A stretch of 64,000 bases of DNA. It comes from Steromphala cineraria. Its lineage: Eukaryota > Mollusca > Gastropoda > Trochida > Trochidae. The stretch covers positions 76,101,338 to 76,165,337 of the forward strand of contig OU744720.1 in the NCBI GenBank assembly GCA_916613615.1. Direction: 5' to 3'. Below are positions 36,054-46,214 of the stretch, in pieces (the stretch's first letter is position 1; each line of letters begins with the position of its first letter). The notes beneath the pieces were generated by a model, which was given only the letters and a program-made list of their open reading frames with translations, was not told the DNA's origin and made no database searches. A program made the position numbers and the translations under genes.

Positions 36054-37514
36054 AATGGATAGAGTAAGAGACTGAAACATGCATTAACTTGTCAAAAGGA
36101 AACATTTGTTTTGGATATCCCGAGTACAGAAACAGAGTACTGAACATGATAATAACAACTCTGAAATACACCATTTTCAAAACAAAACAAAACGATCTGA
36201 ATCCAAACTTCACATACATTAAGAATGACATAAAGAAAACATAACAATGACAAATATAACGCTTATTCGACATGCAACTACTCAAAGTACATGAAATTCT
36301 GGTCAACCTGCCATTTGTTATCAAAAGACTAATTAACTTCCTCTGTATGAACCTTTGTTAACACTGTAATTGAAAACTTGAAATAGCCTACGATTAGCCT
36401 TCATATGTATTCAAATGATGTCATGTAAATGTTATTATGTAAAATGTCACCTTCTTGATCTAGAATGTGCATGTACCCAAAAAAAATAAAAATAAACAAC
36501 AACACATTTACTTTGGTAGAGTTGGCAACCTCAATTGCAACTACTGTATAGACTTGGCAGTATTTAGAGCTGATTTTTAAATGTACATTTGTGTTTCATT
36601 TTGTCAGATATCGGTTACGTATCACTGGTTTAGTTTTGTTCTGAACCTACCTGCATTCGCACTACAGATAGTTACCATTCACTAATACCAAGCTAAGCTA
36701 AAAGTTATTGATATAATTAATACAGATGTTGCTCGAAGTGCATTATGGCAGATTGAAGTAATCTTACACAGAGACAATGATTTCATGCAACTATGATTTG
36801 GTGGACACGGACCGAGGAGGCCTGACGAGTCGGGATATGTGTGAGTCACTCTGACAAGTGTCATCCGGTCCGGAGAGAGCGATATGATTGAGTGATAAGA
36901 GTGGACAAACACTCGTGTACATAACAATCTTGTCTCCTGCTGATAACCGCTCCACAGGACTCTTATCGGATTAAGCACCCTTCGTGGTTTCCTTTGCTGA
37001 CACTTGAGTTTGGGTGTCACACCTCCTTTTGTCTTGGGAACATGTTCGTTCTTATTCATACTGGAGTATTTATTTAAAAGCATAAATGTTGAAGATTCCT
37101 ATTATTGAAACATTAACCTTAAATAAGTCTAAACTGAAAAGTAGTTACACACTGTCTAGATGAAGAAGTGACATTCTTTAAATCTATAACGAATCTGTAT
37201 CGTGATAATCATGTACACATTCAACATTAAATGAAAGAACCTACATCGATGAAATAACATTACAAGAGGCCTGAATTTCCACAGAGAAAACTTGTGAACA
37301 GTCTCCCTTTTTTACTTTAAGTCGAGAATATCGACGTATTTTGTGTTCCAAATCTAACACAAAATTTAAAAAACTGAAATTGAAAAAAGATTGCAAATCT
37401 AGTTTCATACACTTGGTATCAATATTTCCTCTACATAAATCATTTCATCGTTTTTTTATTCTACTTGTATGTCATAGTGTTTAAAAAGAAGGATACATAA
37501 CAGAAAATAGCCAT
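36054..37514. other. Gene-free stretch with a GC-richer patch at 36760-37060
   Basis: A 133-codon open frame on the minus strand (37083-36682) crosses the GC-richer patch. It has no recognisable domain, low-complexity ends and no supporting splice context, so I do not call it coding. Confidence 0.35.
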
Positions 37515-37750
37515 ACAGACCCTTGCAGAATTAGTTACCTGAAAACCGCGGTCTGACTGCATTCTGATCGCGGTCAACCGCGGTCTGACTGCAATCTGAT
37601 CGCGGTCAACCGCGTTCTGACTGCAATCTGATCGCGGTCAACCGCGTTCTGATTGCATTCTGATCGCGGTCAACTGCATTCAGATTGCAGTCTGATCGCG
37701 ATCAACCGGGATCAGATTGCAGTCAAACCGCGGTCGATCCGATCAGGGGT
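37515..37750. repeat. CpG-rich 32-bp minisatellite (copy 1) beside a conserved end sequence
   Basis: A 32-bp unit with core CTGACTGCAATCTGATCGCG and a CCGCGGTC junction repeats about six times from 37545 to about 37745, with increasing divergence to the right. Just left of it lies ACAGACCCTTGCAGA (37515-37529). That 15-mer appears inverted at the right edge of the related array at 48.3 kb, so both seem to be copies of one element with an internal minisatellite. The unit is nearly palindromic (GATCGCGGTC/GACCGCGATC). The right edge (AGGGGTTGAGAG) is not clearly homologous to the left end. Confidence 0.75.
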
Positions 37751-39451
37751 TGAGAGTGATTGTAGACATTGTTTGCATGTCGGCAGTGGTGATCGTAAAA
37801 AAAAGTAATTATTTTTTTTATTTTATAAGTTTAACAAAGTATGACATAATATACAGACAGATCGGCAGTATAGCAGAATTTTAATCCTAATAGATTGTGA
37901 AACTCAATTCTGCCGTATTTGGTCCAAATTGATTTTACTACCTGATTTGTTATTTGATATTCAAACTTTAACAACGCATACTATTTCAATGTATTCATTA
38001 GTTCAGATACTTAATGCATACATGTACCTTCTACATTGTCGTCCACATAGTCAAGAGTCAGAACGAAACGTGGCATAACGTTAGTGTCATCTCAAACAGA
38101 ATTAACATGCAAGTTTGTCAAGCCACAATCATACCGTTTATAACGTTTACATACGTATAACGATTGCTTGCACTGCTTAAATATTGAAATAATATCCTCT
38201 AACATAAAATGTAATTTGAATGTACCTTTCTACGACTTTTTGTAGCGTTTGTGTGAAGTTATGAACACCGTTAGCTCATCATTACTTGTATTCCTCTTTT
38301 ATACAGGAGAGATATTCACTTTATGGTGTTATGAAAGCCTTATTTATCGTTACGACTTCTCTGTAGTTGGTGGGTGTTGAAGTTATAAGACGGCCGAATG
38401 AAATCGTGAAATTCCCCATGCCAATACGTGTAATAATGTCATACACAATTTGATGTAATTATAAAAAGAATTTAGGAAAAAATACGAAGGAGGAATATTT
38501 ACTGACCATGATTTTCTCGGTTCTTGGACATCACTGGGTAATTTAGACAGGACACAATGGTAGAAAGTGGTATTATTGGTATATGACTCTGTCATTTTCA
38601 AATATCCTTTTCAAAACTGTACATTGTAATTCTTTGTGTGCTAAACCTTTTTTTATACTTTTGGAGGAAATAAAGATTACTTATCAATTATCGTGAAAAG
38701 TTCACATGCCGGTTTGGTAAGACATAACAAATGACGCGGTACAACTAAAAGCAGTAATGATATAAATAGTTTTCATCAAATAAAATCAAATGGTCTATTC
38801 TCAAGGTATTACTAAAATAGAACAAGAACACATTACAGTTGCAGAATTGATTATCTGTGATAAGTTTTGCCGATATAGTTGCATTAATTTATATGCGATT
38901 TGAGTATTTAATCATGCCTTTAATAAGAAGAGACAACCTCTATGTAGATTTTGTAATTTTGTTATGTTTATATGTCAATATTACAGTGTTTATTGTTCAC
39001 GGGTAAATGTGCAATTTTATAAAACAGCTGAAAGAAACAGTCAGGGAAAAGTTTATGAATACATTTTTATGTACAACAGCGACTTCTGACCGATGGTGTC
39101 CTGTTCATTTCATTTAATTTCATTCAAGGATAGTTGAACTGGATTTGGAGAACTCATGTCGTTCACTGTATGGTTGGGGGATTACCCCTATTATCTTCTA
39201 TATTGTGTATTGCTTTGCTTACATACCTGTTACAAAGGCCGCCGCCATTAACTCGTTAATTGACCCTTGACCCGCTTCACTACTCAATATCTCGCTGTTC
39301 TACCATCTGGCTCCAAGAGGCAAATTAAAACAAAAGAAGACTTCCAGTCGTGTAAAGGGCCATAAAGTACCCATTGTTTCACAAAGATTTAAAAGGAATC
39401 GAAGTATGATATGTTTCAACGTGTGATGTGTCATTTTGCTGCACAGATTGA

Positions 39452-39454
<3 letters not shown>
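37751..39454. other. AT-rich gene-free stretch
   Basis: No gene or repeat is recognised; a small GC-richer patch with GCCGCCGCCATTAACTCG lies near 39238. Confidence 0.35.

Positions 39455-39502
<48 letters not shown>
39455..39502. repeat. Homopolymer (G)48
   Basis: Forty-eight consecutive G on the plus strand, then AGGGAGAGG. A minus-strand open frame across it would encode a proline run and is not credible. The exact length may be a sequencing or assembly estimate. Confidence 0.9.
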
Positions 39503-39503
<1 letters not shown>

Positions 39504-39732
39504 GGGAGAGGAGAACACATACTGTAAAACATCTATTATTCATTGTCGCCTATAGCTCGGCTGTACAATCTGAACGCACATACAACTGTAGAAGAAGAAG
39601 AAGAAGAAGAAGAAGAAGAAATGTATTTTATTAAAGTGTCACACTGCATACAAGCAACATACAATCACATATATAGTATATATCACAACAAGTAAAATGT
39701 ATGCTGTCCGGCCAGTAATGGCCCATGAGACA

Positions 39733-42217
39733 CTAATTCTCTAAAAACGCTTCCGCGTTAAAATATATATTAAAATAAGTTAAGATATGTTTCATATGCT
39801 TAAATATTAATAAATGGCTTATAAAAATGACATACGCCGTAAATAAATTTTTTGGAGTGGTGCGGCAAGTGGATTGTGATACTCTTGATTTTGCATTAAA
39901 TATATTAGTTGGGCTACTGGTGATAACCAGAGGAATGAGGGGTCTGAAACAGATACAGTATGCCATAGCTCATACCTTAAATCTGAATATAAGTTACAAC
40001 AGACTAGAAAGTGAACTTCGTCCTCTACACTGTGGTTATTACAAAATTCACATACGTTCTTCTAAAGGAATTACAGGGCGAGAAAATCTGCCTAATTCTA
40101 TTTGTAACGGTAAAGTGCCACTGCGAAATTTATTAAAGATAGGGGAGACCAGGGCAAAGCGCGCCCCCTAACATATAAGTGCGTCTAGTGGGCACCCCGA
40201 CATGTGCAGAATGCGGCTTGAACCATATATCTAATACTTGTCACCTAGATTGTTACATGGCACATGCTTTTTTAATCTACCGTTTCGGAATAAGAATATA
40301 TTAACGTAAATGTATTTTGACTAAGGGGGCGCGCTTTGCCCTGTAGTTTGGGGCAAAGTGCCCAATCCCCTGGGCGCTTTGCCCCATGTGAAAAACAACA
40401 ACGAATGTTATAGATATTACACACCTATAATCAGCCTATACTAATCAAAAGCTATCATCTTGATAATGCAAGGCAACTATCGAACTCATATGAAGGATAT
40501 AATTAACATTAAAGTTGGCAATATATGCAAGGGTGCTCAAAATGTTCCTTAACATGTCATGGACCTACATGTTCAACATTCTTAATGACCAAATATCAGT
40601 ATGGTTGGTGGATGTACATTTCTTTTAACTATGAAAGTGTTTATAATTTAGGTCATTGACTATCAAAACCAGAAAGAAGTAAAAGAAAATAAGAATTAAA
40701 TTGTGGATATGGACGAATTAAAGAATTTACAACATTTATTTTGTGTCGAACTTGCCATAACGGCATAAAATTGCTGATCTTTTATGGTTGAACAGTAATA
40801 TACAATAAATTATATTTTCGTGATTTAAAAAACAACATAAACTGTTACTTGTTGTCATTCTTTAACAAAACTAAGCCCTTTAAGTTAAAAGGTTTATTTT
40901 ATTTTTATAGAATACAGGAGAATGCTGATATTAAAATGACAATTCTGCTTTACATTATTTGCTTAAGAAATGTAAAATAATAACTTTTACACCAATATGT
41001 TAACCAAAAAGACGTATTCCATAACACATGGGGCAAAGCGCTCCCCCCGGCACGTTTTGCCCCATCCAGGGCAACATTCGTTGTGTACATCACAGAAAAT
41101 CATTAAAGCAAGTAATTACAAATTTCATTATTCAATGAATTAATGATACCAATTCATGTTACATGTGCACGAGAATTTAAAGTTCCGTTGTGCATTTTAA
41201 TGAAATATTTGAATTTGAGACATATCCGTTCCTTATAGTAAAATCGCGTTTTTTCGAATAGTTGAAATTCTGTGTCCACAACTCAGGCAAATGATTCCAG
41301 CGTTGATGACAACGCTTCATTACGGTTACTTTCATTCGTTTGTAATGACAATTTTCTCCATTTGTCGATAGTTTTGAAGAAATAACCCGAGGTCACTTTG
41401 CTCCGGGGGCGCGCTTTGCCCTGGTCTCCCCTACTGCGTTGAGACCTGTTGGGTTAAGTAGTAAGATATGTTTCCGCCGATAATGTGTTCTTAAAAAAAC
41501 GATAAGTGCGACGTTTATTGCCGTTAATTAGCCTTCTATCATTCCAAAGATTGTCAAGCCAATAATTAAAATCCAATGACAACAAAAAAGATTTTGCAGT
41601 AATAAAATCCTGAGAAGATATGTCATAAAGGTTTGGAATAGGTAACTGTAATGAATTTAACAATGTTGCTGTGTTGTTATACCATGATTTTTTAAATGTA
41701 ACAGACCATTTGCTAATGACATTGGGTATTAAACTGGGTGTTGCTGAATGCAACTTACGCCAAAACCGTAAAATGTCAATTTTGTGCTTTGTGAATGGTG
41801 AAGTCCAACCCATATCCCCTCTAACTGCTAGGTTTGGGGTCTTATTACAAACACCAGGAAAAAATCTACAGGCACGATTTTGAACAGCATTTATACAACT
41901 GAATTCCTTAGTGCCCCAAATTGCTGAACCATAATACAATAAGGGCTGGACCAAATTATCATAAAGTGTATTAAAAACACTGTAATCAAAACCACCAACA
42001 GATTTAAATTTACATATCACAACACCAAATGCACGACTAGCAGACTTCGCAATTTCTTTGGCAGTGTAATGTAAATCTAAATGTTCCTGGAGCCAGACAC
42101 CGAGATATTCATAAGCATGTGTATAACAAATGATTGTGCTGCCAATACTAAATACAAACTCAGATTGTTTGAAAGAAGCAGGACGATAATGAACAATTTT
42201 AGTTTTACTAGATACAA
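39733..42217 (-). pseudogene. LINE polyprotein C-terminus: RT thumb, linker and zinc knuckle, disrupted
   Basis: From the 5' side: a block with KTKIVHYRP and YEYLGVWLQEHLD (end of the RT palm/thumb, about 42215-42060), then VQPLLYYGSAIWG, INAVQNRACRFF and NLAVRGDMGW, then a WLDNLWNDRR block, all open down to a TAA at 41456-41454. After the inserted element the same frame resumes with FNKFRSGTLPLQIELGRFSR. A one-base deletion within the first Cys codon of the knuckle (near 40050) shifts the frame; the shifted frame carries EFCNNHSVEDEVHFLVC. The insertion, the stop and the frameshift make it non-functional. Confidence 0.85.
40142..41431. mobile_element. Element 2: DNA element with 27-bp perfect G-rich terminal inverted repeats, inserted in a LINE
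   Basis: Both tips read GGGGAGACCAGGGCAAAGCG followed by CGCCCCC (left from 40142, right, complemented, from 41431), 27 of 27 matching, flanked by TA (40140-40141, 41432-41433). Removing the element and one TA restores a continuous LINE reading frame, which confirms boundaries and target duplication. Inside, GCGCTTTGCCCCATGTG (40374-40390) and its exact complement (41025-41041) form a second, inner inverted repeat. GGGGCAAAG-type words recur near 40331, 40350 and 41055. No transposase is present. The tip shares GGGGAGASCRGGGC with element 1. Confidence 0.85.
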
Positions 42218-42240
42218 AGTCGGAAACATCAAAGTCCTAT

Positions 42241-42448
42241 TCAGTGATCAAAGCGGTATATCACATAATCATTTTATATCAAAGCCGGTGAAAGGATTGT
42301 TGGTACTTATTGTCTGATATTGTTAGCAATTTGAACTCATGAGGAATACACATTCCTAGTTACTGATGAAAGTGGTATATCACATGATTATTATGTTAAC
42401 GCCGGTGACCAGTTTGTCGGTATGTATTGAGTGATTCTGTTACGCAAC
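42241..42448. repeat. Diverged tandem duplication, period 119 bp
   Basis: AGCGGTATATCACATAATCA (42252) and AGTGGTATATCACATGATTA (42371) begin two copies that stay alignable through GCCGGTGA and TTGTTGGTACTTATT/TTGTCGGTATGTATT to a shared GCAA. It lies directly upstream of the truncated LINE. Confidence 0.75.
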
Positions 42449-42681
42449 AATGGCGTCAGCACGGCGTCTTGTATTTTGTGTCGTATATTGAGACTGCTTC
42501 AATAAACAATAATGTTTTTTGACCTCAGTCGACCATTCATTGAGTATTGATATACTTTTTAAAGGATGATTTAGTGTCAGGATTAATTGTGCAGACAATA
42601 AACGACGACAGTTTGTGTTACTGAGCAAACAGGTTTTACCTAATATAGTTTCAAAATATTCTTGATACTGGCGGGAGCAGA

Positions 42682-42740
42682 ACAAAAGCCACCGGACAAA
42701 TGTCACCTGGGACATAAGCCACCTAGGACAAAAGCCACCC
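42682..42740. repeat. Short tandem repeat of ACAAAAGCCACC-type units
   Basis: Four units of 14-16 bp: ACAAAAGCCACCGG (42682), ACAAATGTCACCTGGG (42696), ACATAAGCCACCTAGG (42712), ACAAAAGCCACC (42728). The word style (GGACAAA...CC) recalls the repeated words inside elements 1 and 2, but no inverted ends were found here. Confidence 0.8.
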
Positions 42741-43599
42741 ACTTATTTATTGTAATATACTTATAATATGAGTATGATACAATACAATATTATTTAGTCA
42801 TATGATTCATCCACTTACAATATTCTCCAAGGAAAAATAATAATTTGAAAACAAGTTTTTTACCGATACGGAAGGAGCAGTGGACTTGGGTCGCATTGTT
42901 TGATCTTAAGTTAATCTTGATGTAGTGAAGAATAAGTGAATATTTTGTCAAAATATTTTGGTCCTCATAACACTGCTGATATTTGACAAAACCTAATCAA
43001 GACTGTCATCTATGATGTTGAAAGAGATTATCATAATACGTTTGACATATATAATAGTAAGAATATGACATTAACGACTTATCTATTTCTCTATAAATTT
43101 TGCATTGAATTATACACTGTCCACTGAACATAAATATCAGTAAATAATGTAAGTATGGGTGATGTTTAAATACCAAAAAGCAAGACTCTGATATCTAATA
43201 AAATTTGATAATTATGATGTTTTCATGTACTCGTTATGTAGCATAGCGACACATACAGTATGCAGTGACATTTGGAAATCCATTTATTGAAACAATGTCA
43301 TTGGTTCATTAGCAGCATTAACAGGAATTTAATACAGCCAAATGTTAATCATCACTATTTACAAAATTCATGACATATTTACATTCAATCAATTTTAAAG
43401 TTTTCTCTGAAATTTTCACTAAAATTCTAACCAATCCCGATATTATGTAACTACGAGATGAGTGATACATGAATAAACTCGTCGGTCTGTCTCCACTGTT
43501 TCCACACCATTTTAACAATGTATATGTTTTTTATCTCATGATTTTAGATTATCAACGAATTTCGTTTTAAGGCTTGATGTTATTTTTTAAATTGACCTT
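42741..43599. other. AT-rich gene-free stretch
   Basis: Nothing is recognised. Confidence 0.4.
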
Positions 43600-43675
43600 G
43601 TGAATGTTCCAAATGTTTTATAACAACATGTGACACGTAAATAAAATATATTCTTCTTCTTTTTCTTCTTCTGTC
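43600..43675 (+). mobile_element. LINE 3' end fragment with (TTC)n tail
   Basis: ACATGTGACACGTAAATAAA, then ATATA and a TTC-type microsatellite from about 43650. Same layout as the end at 39.6 kb but on the plus strand. No coding part is visible. Confidence 0.55.
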
Positions 43676-43763
43676 TCTTCTAAGTGAATACTGATTCACC
43701 GAGGGAGCTAGCTATTCACTGAGACATAAATACATACACCTGTTGTACATGTATGTATACGCT

Positions 43764-43850
43764 GCCAGACAGACAGAGAGACAGAACATTTTATTTTTGT
43801 CTCACTTGTTTTACACAACCAATCGATCAGCGATTCATGAGAGACACGTT
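43764..43850 (-). mobile_element. LINE 3' end fragment with (TCTG)n tail
   Basis: The minus strand reads CGTGTCTCTCATGAATCG, later AAACAAGTGAGACAAAAAT, then AAAATGT and an impure TCTG/TCTC tail (43785-43764). Only the 3' UTR survives. Confidence 0.6.
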
Positions 43851-44296
43851 TACACTCAAATTAAAATTCATTTAAATCTAAAAATTCAGCTATGAATGAC
43901 AGTAAGAACATTTAGAAACCCATCGGGGATGTTGTCTATTGTTTTGGAGGTCTCTTGTTTTCTCGTAATAACCTCCAAGGAGGTTTTACATTGGGAAGTC
44001 AGGGCATTATCATATGTAAGACCTACTCGGAGGTTGGAAGGTTTTTATATTTCAAAGTCAAGTATTTTCCAATGTATAACTTAACCCCAAAGTCAATACT
44101 ATCTTTAAAAAATCTACAAAGTTGCATTCGGAAAGAAAGCTTCGCGGGAAGTAAGACTTCAAGCAAACCCAAGCATAATCGAGTTCGAGTGTTTTAACCC
44201 TTTCATAAAAGTTACGTACAAGGCTCTTAAAAACATAGCTATAAACATATTTACATATCACAGAGTCACTTATATAAAATATAATCTGGTCGTTAT

Positions 44297-44425
44297 AGAC
44301 AGACAGACAGACAAGATATTTTATTAATGTGTCACATGTTTTGTATATAATCGGGTACAGTGACAATTTAAAAAACGTAAAATAGTATACAAACATCAGG
44401 CCATATGGCCAACGAGACACACGAG
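44297..44425 (-). mobile_element. LINE 3' end fragment with GGCCATATGGCC hairpin and (TCTG)n tail
   Basis: From the 5' side on the minus strand: GTGTCTC (44420-44414), GGCCATATGGCC (44410-44399), then ATGTGACACATTAATAAA, then ATATC and (TCTG)n (44313-44297). The GTGTCTC-hairpin-GTGACAC-AATAAAA order equals that of the copies at 39.7 and 46.0 kb. Confidence 0.75.
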
Positions 44426-44539
44426 ACGTTATATATACAAGTTAAAAATGGAATATTAAGATATGAATTAATATATATACACCTACCCAAACACTGGAAA
44501 CGCTACGGTTTTATGACTGCACTAATTACGTGATAGACG

Positions 44540-44830
44540 GGTGGCACGAATAATTACCACCACTCTCCCGGAAACACTAAAACTCGAAAATGGTGTAAAA
44601 AGGAAATCCACATCAATGGTAATTAAACAATTATTTAGGCTGTATTTCAGTTTATATAATGCTGCGTTACTCTCAATAGTCTCTTTATTACGTCACAACC
44701 GCGCAAGTTTTATGGCCCCTAACCCAGGTTGGTTTTTCACAGCTGACAATTACGCTGTCTTAATGAAAGGCTCATTAAAGGTGTTTATTGGACAAATTAA
44801 CACAAATCAAGTCCAGTTTTTATTTTTTTG
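44540..44830. other. Non-repetitive GC-richer patch
   Basis: A plus-strand open frame of 96 codons (44541-44831) covers it without recognisable domain. CCGCGCAAG and GTTTTTCACAGCTGACAATT occur. Candidate regulatory sequence, weakly supported. Confidence 0.25.
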
Positions 44831-45289
44831 AAGTGGGAAAGTCGGGGTTAGTGGATGTTGAAAATAACGATTGACATGTAAAGTTAATTTAATTAATATG
44901 CTCATATGGCAATTTAAAGCACGTTTTCTTACTGAAATAAAAAATGAAAAATACGTGTTAACAATTGCTAAATAATACTCCTGTATCAATAAAAAAAATA
45001 GTTCTAAACCGAATGCACAATGTTCGGTTAAGTCATGGGAGTCAATTTCCCTTCGGGCGGCTACAATGTGTTCAGTAATGTTCACATTAAAATGGTCGCT
45101 TGAATGTTCAAGTTCAAGGGATCTGACTGATATGGCGCAACACAGTGTGTTATAATCAATCGAATTGATAACTTCAGACTACCAAAGAAGCTCTTTGTTG
45201 TCTCTAGAAGAAGGAGGAAATCCTTTGCATCAACTGTTGAGAAGATCTGCTCACAACTCGGAATTAAGGATCTGATAGAAGCCAAGGGA

Positions 45290-45905
45290 TCTTTTTAACG
45301 TATAATGCACAATGTTAAGCGAGTCCTTTAGCATAAAGATGAAGAGAGCTGGTTTACTGAACTATGGAATGATAAAAATAATATGAATGGTAATAAACTT
45401 AGGACACACAGGACATTTAAAAAAGACCTCTTAACCGAGCCCAATTTGAAGCATACATGTATCATCTCGTGTCAAAAGAGAAAGTTTTTAACCAGAGTAC
45501 GATGTGGATCACTTCCTCTGCATATCGAAACTGGTCGCTATAGCAACCCCCTACACCTGTCTATGATAGAATACTAGTATGCTCTTTCTGTGATAATGTT
45601 GAAGATGAATTGCATTGTTTAATCGAATGTGACTTTTACTCTTATCTTACCTATAATCTGTTTGATGTTTTACCTATCTTTGATATAACGGATAAACATT
45701 GTTAAAATTATAAGCGTTCAAGATGCTGAAGGTAACAAAGTTTTAGCTAATATAGTGACAAATATGTTTCTAAGGCGCCACAGTTTTGTCTGAAATGTGT
45801 AGCTTTTCATTTTAGTATCTTTTTATCATTTTTATTTTATTATTTGTACATATGTGTATTATTATGAAAGACTAGTGTCTCATAAGCCCTACGCGGCTGG
45901 TTGTC
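45290..45905 (+). mobile_element. 3' part of a LINE related to the 39.7-42.2 kb copy (plus strand)
   Basis: Encodes ESWFTELWNDKN, NGNKLRTHRTFKK and TRVRCGSLPLHIETGRYSN. After a frameshift near 45560 it continues with a CSFCDNVEDELHCLIECD-type knuckle. These blocks align one-to-one with the C-terminus of the minus-strand LINE (WLDNLWNDRR, NGNKRRTYRFFK, KFRSGTLPLQIELGRF). The end carries GTGTCTC (45875-45881) and an AGCC...GGCT mini-hairpin (45885-45898). No microsatellite tail follows directly. Confidence 0.8.
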
Positions 45906-45944
45906 AGTTTAAAAAAATAGGTTTAACTAAATACATACTATGTA

Positions 45945-46080
45945 ACAGAGAGAGAGAGAGAAGAGAAAAATGTTTATTAAAGTGTCACGTACTTTAAAAT
46001 AAGTTACAATACATAAAAACATACATATATTTTAAAAAGTACCCGGCCATAATATGGCCTATGAGACACTGTAGTCGTTA
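45945..46080 (-). mobile_element. LINE 3' end fragment with GGCCATA/TATGGCC hairpin and (CT)n tail
   Basis: Minus strand: AGTGTCTC (46072-46065), GGCCATATTATGGCC (46061-46047), later GTGACACTTTAATAAACAT, then a CT-rich tail to about 45945. Same module order as the 44.3-kb and 39.7-kb ends. Confidence 0.75.
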
Positions 46081-46119
46081 AATGTCACATTATTACAATA
46101 AAATTAGAAGCTATATTAA

Positions 46120-46181
46120 AACTGATGTAATTGCACGTAACATGTAACTGGCGAGTGACACTACAATAAAAATAAAAAAAA

Positions 46182-46213
<32 letters not shown>
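46120..46213 (+). mobile_element. LINE 3' end fragment with (TCTG)n tail
   Basis: GAGTGACACTACAATAAAAA, then an A-run and an uninterrupted (TCTG)n of about 8 units (46181-46212). Faces the fragment just upstream. Confidence 0.6.

Positions 46214-46214
<1 letters not shown>

Larger units (their letters stand above)
39591..42217 (-). mobile_element. Non-LTR retrotransposon 3' half, split by element 2, (TTC)n tail
   Basis: Runs on the minus strand from about 42217 to a (TTC)10 tail (39620-39591). The 3' UTR begins at the TAG at 39735-39733 and contains GTGTCTC, then a GGCCATTACTGGCC hairpin (39723-39710), and ends TTTAATAAAATACAT before the microsatellite. The coding part is interrupted at 41433/41432 by a 1.29-kb DNA element. 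The 5' half is missing. The clade is not fixed; the C-terminal region resembles CR1/jockey-group elements. Confidence 0.85.

Noticed and set aside
36682..37083. 133-codon open frame on the minus strand
   Set aside because: No domain resemblance, compositionally like the non-coding island it covers, and no splice or start context.
39300..39518. Proline-rich protein predicted on the minus strand
   Set aside because: It is the complement of the 48-G homopolymer.
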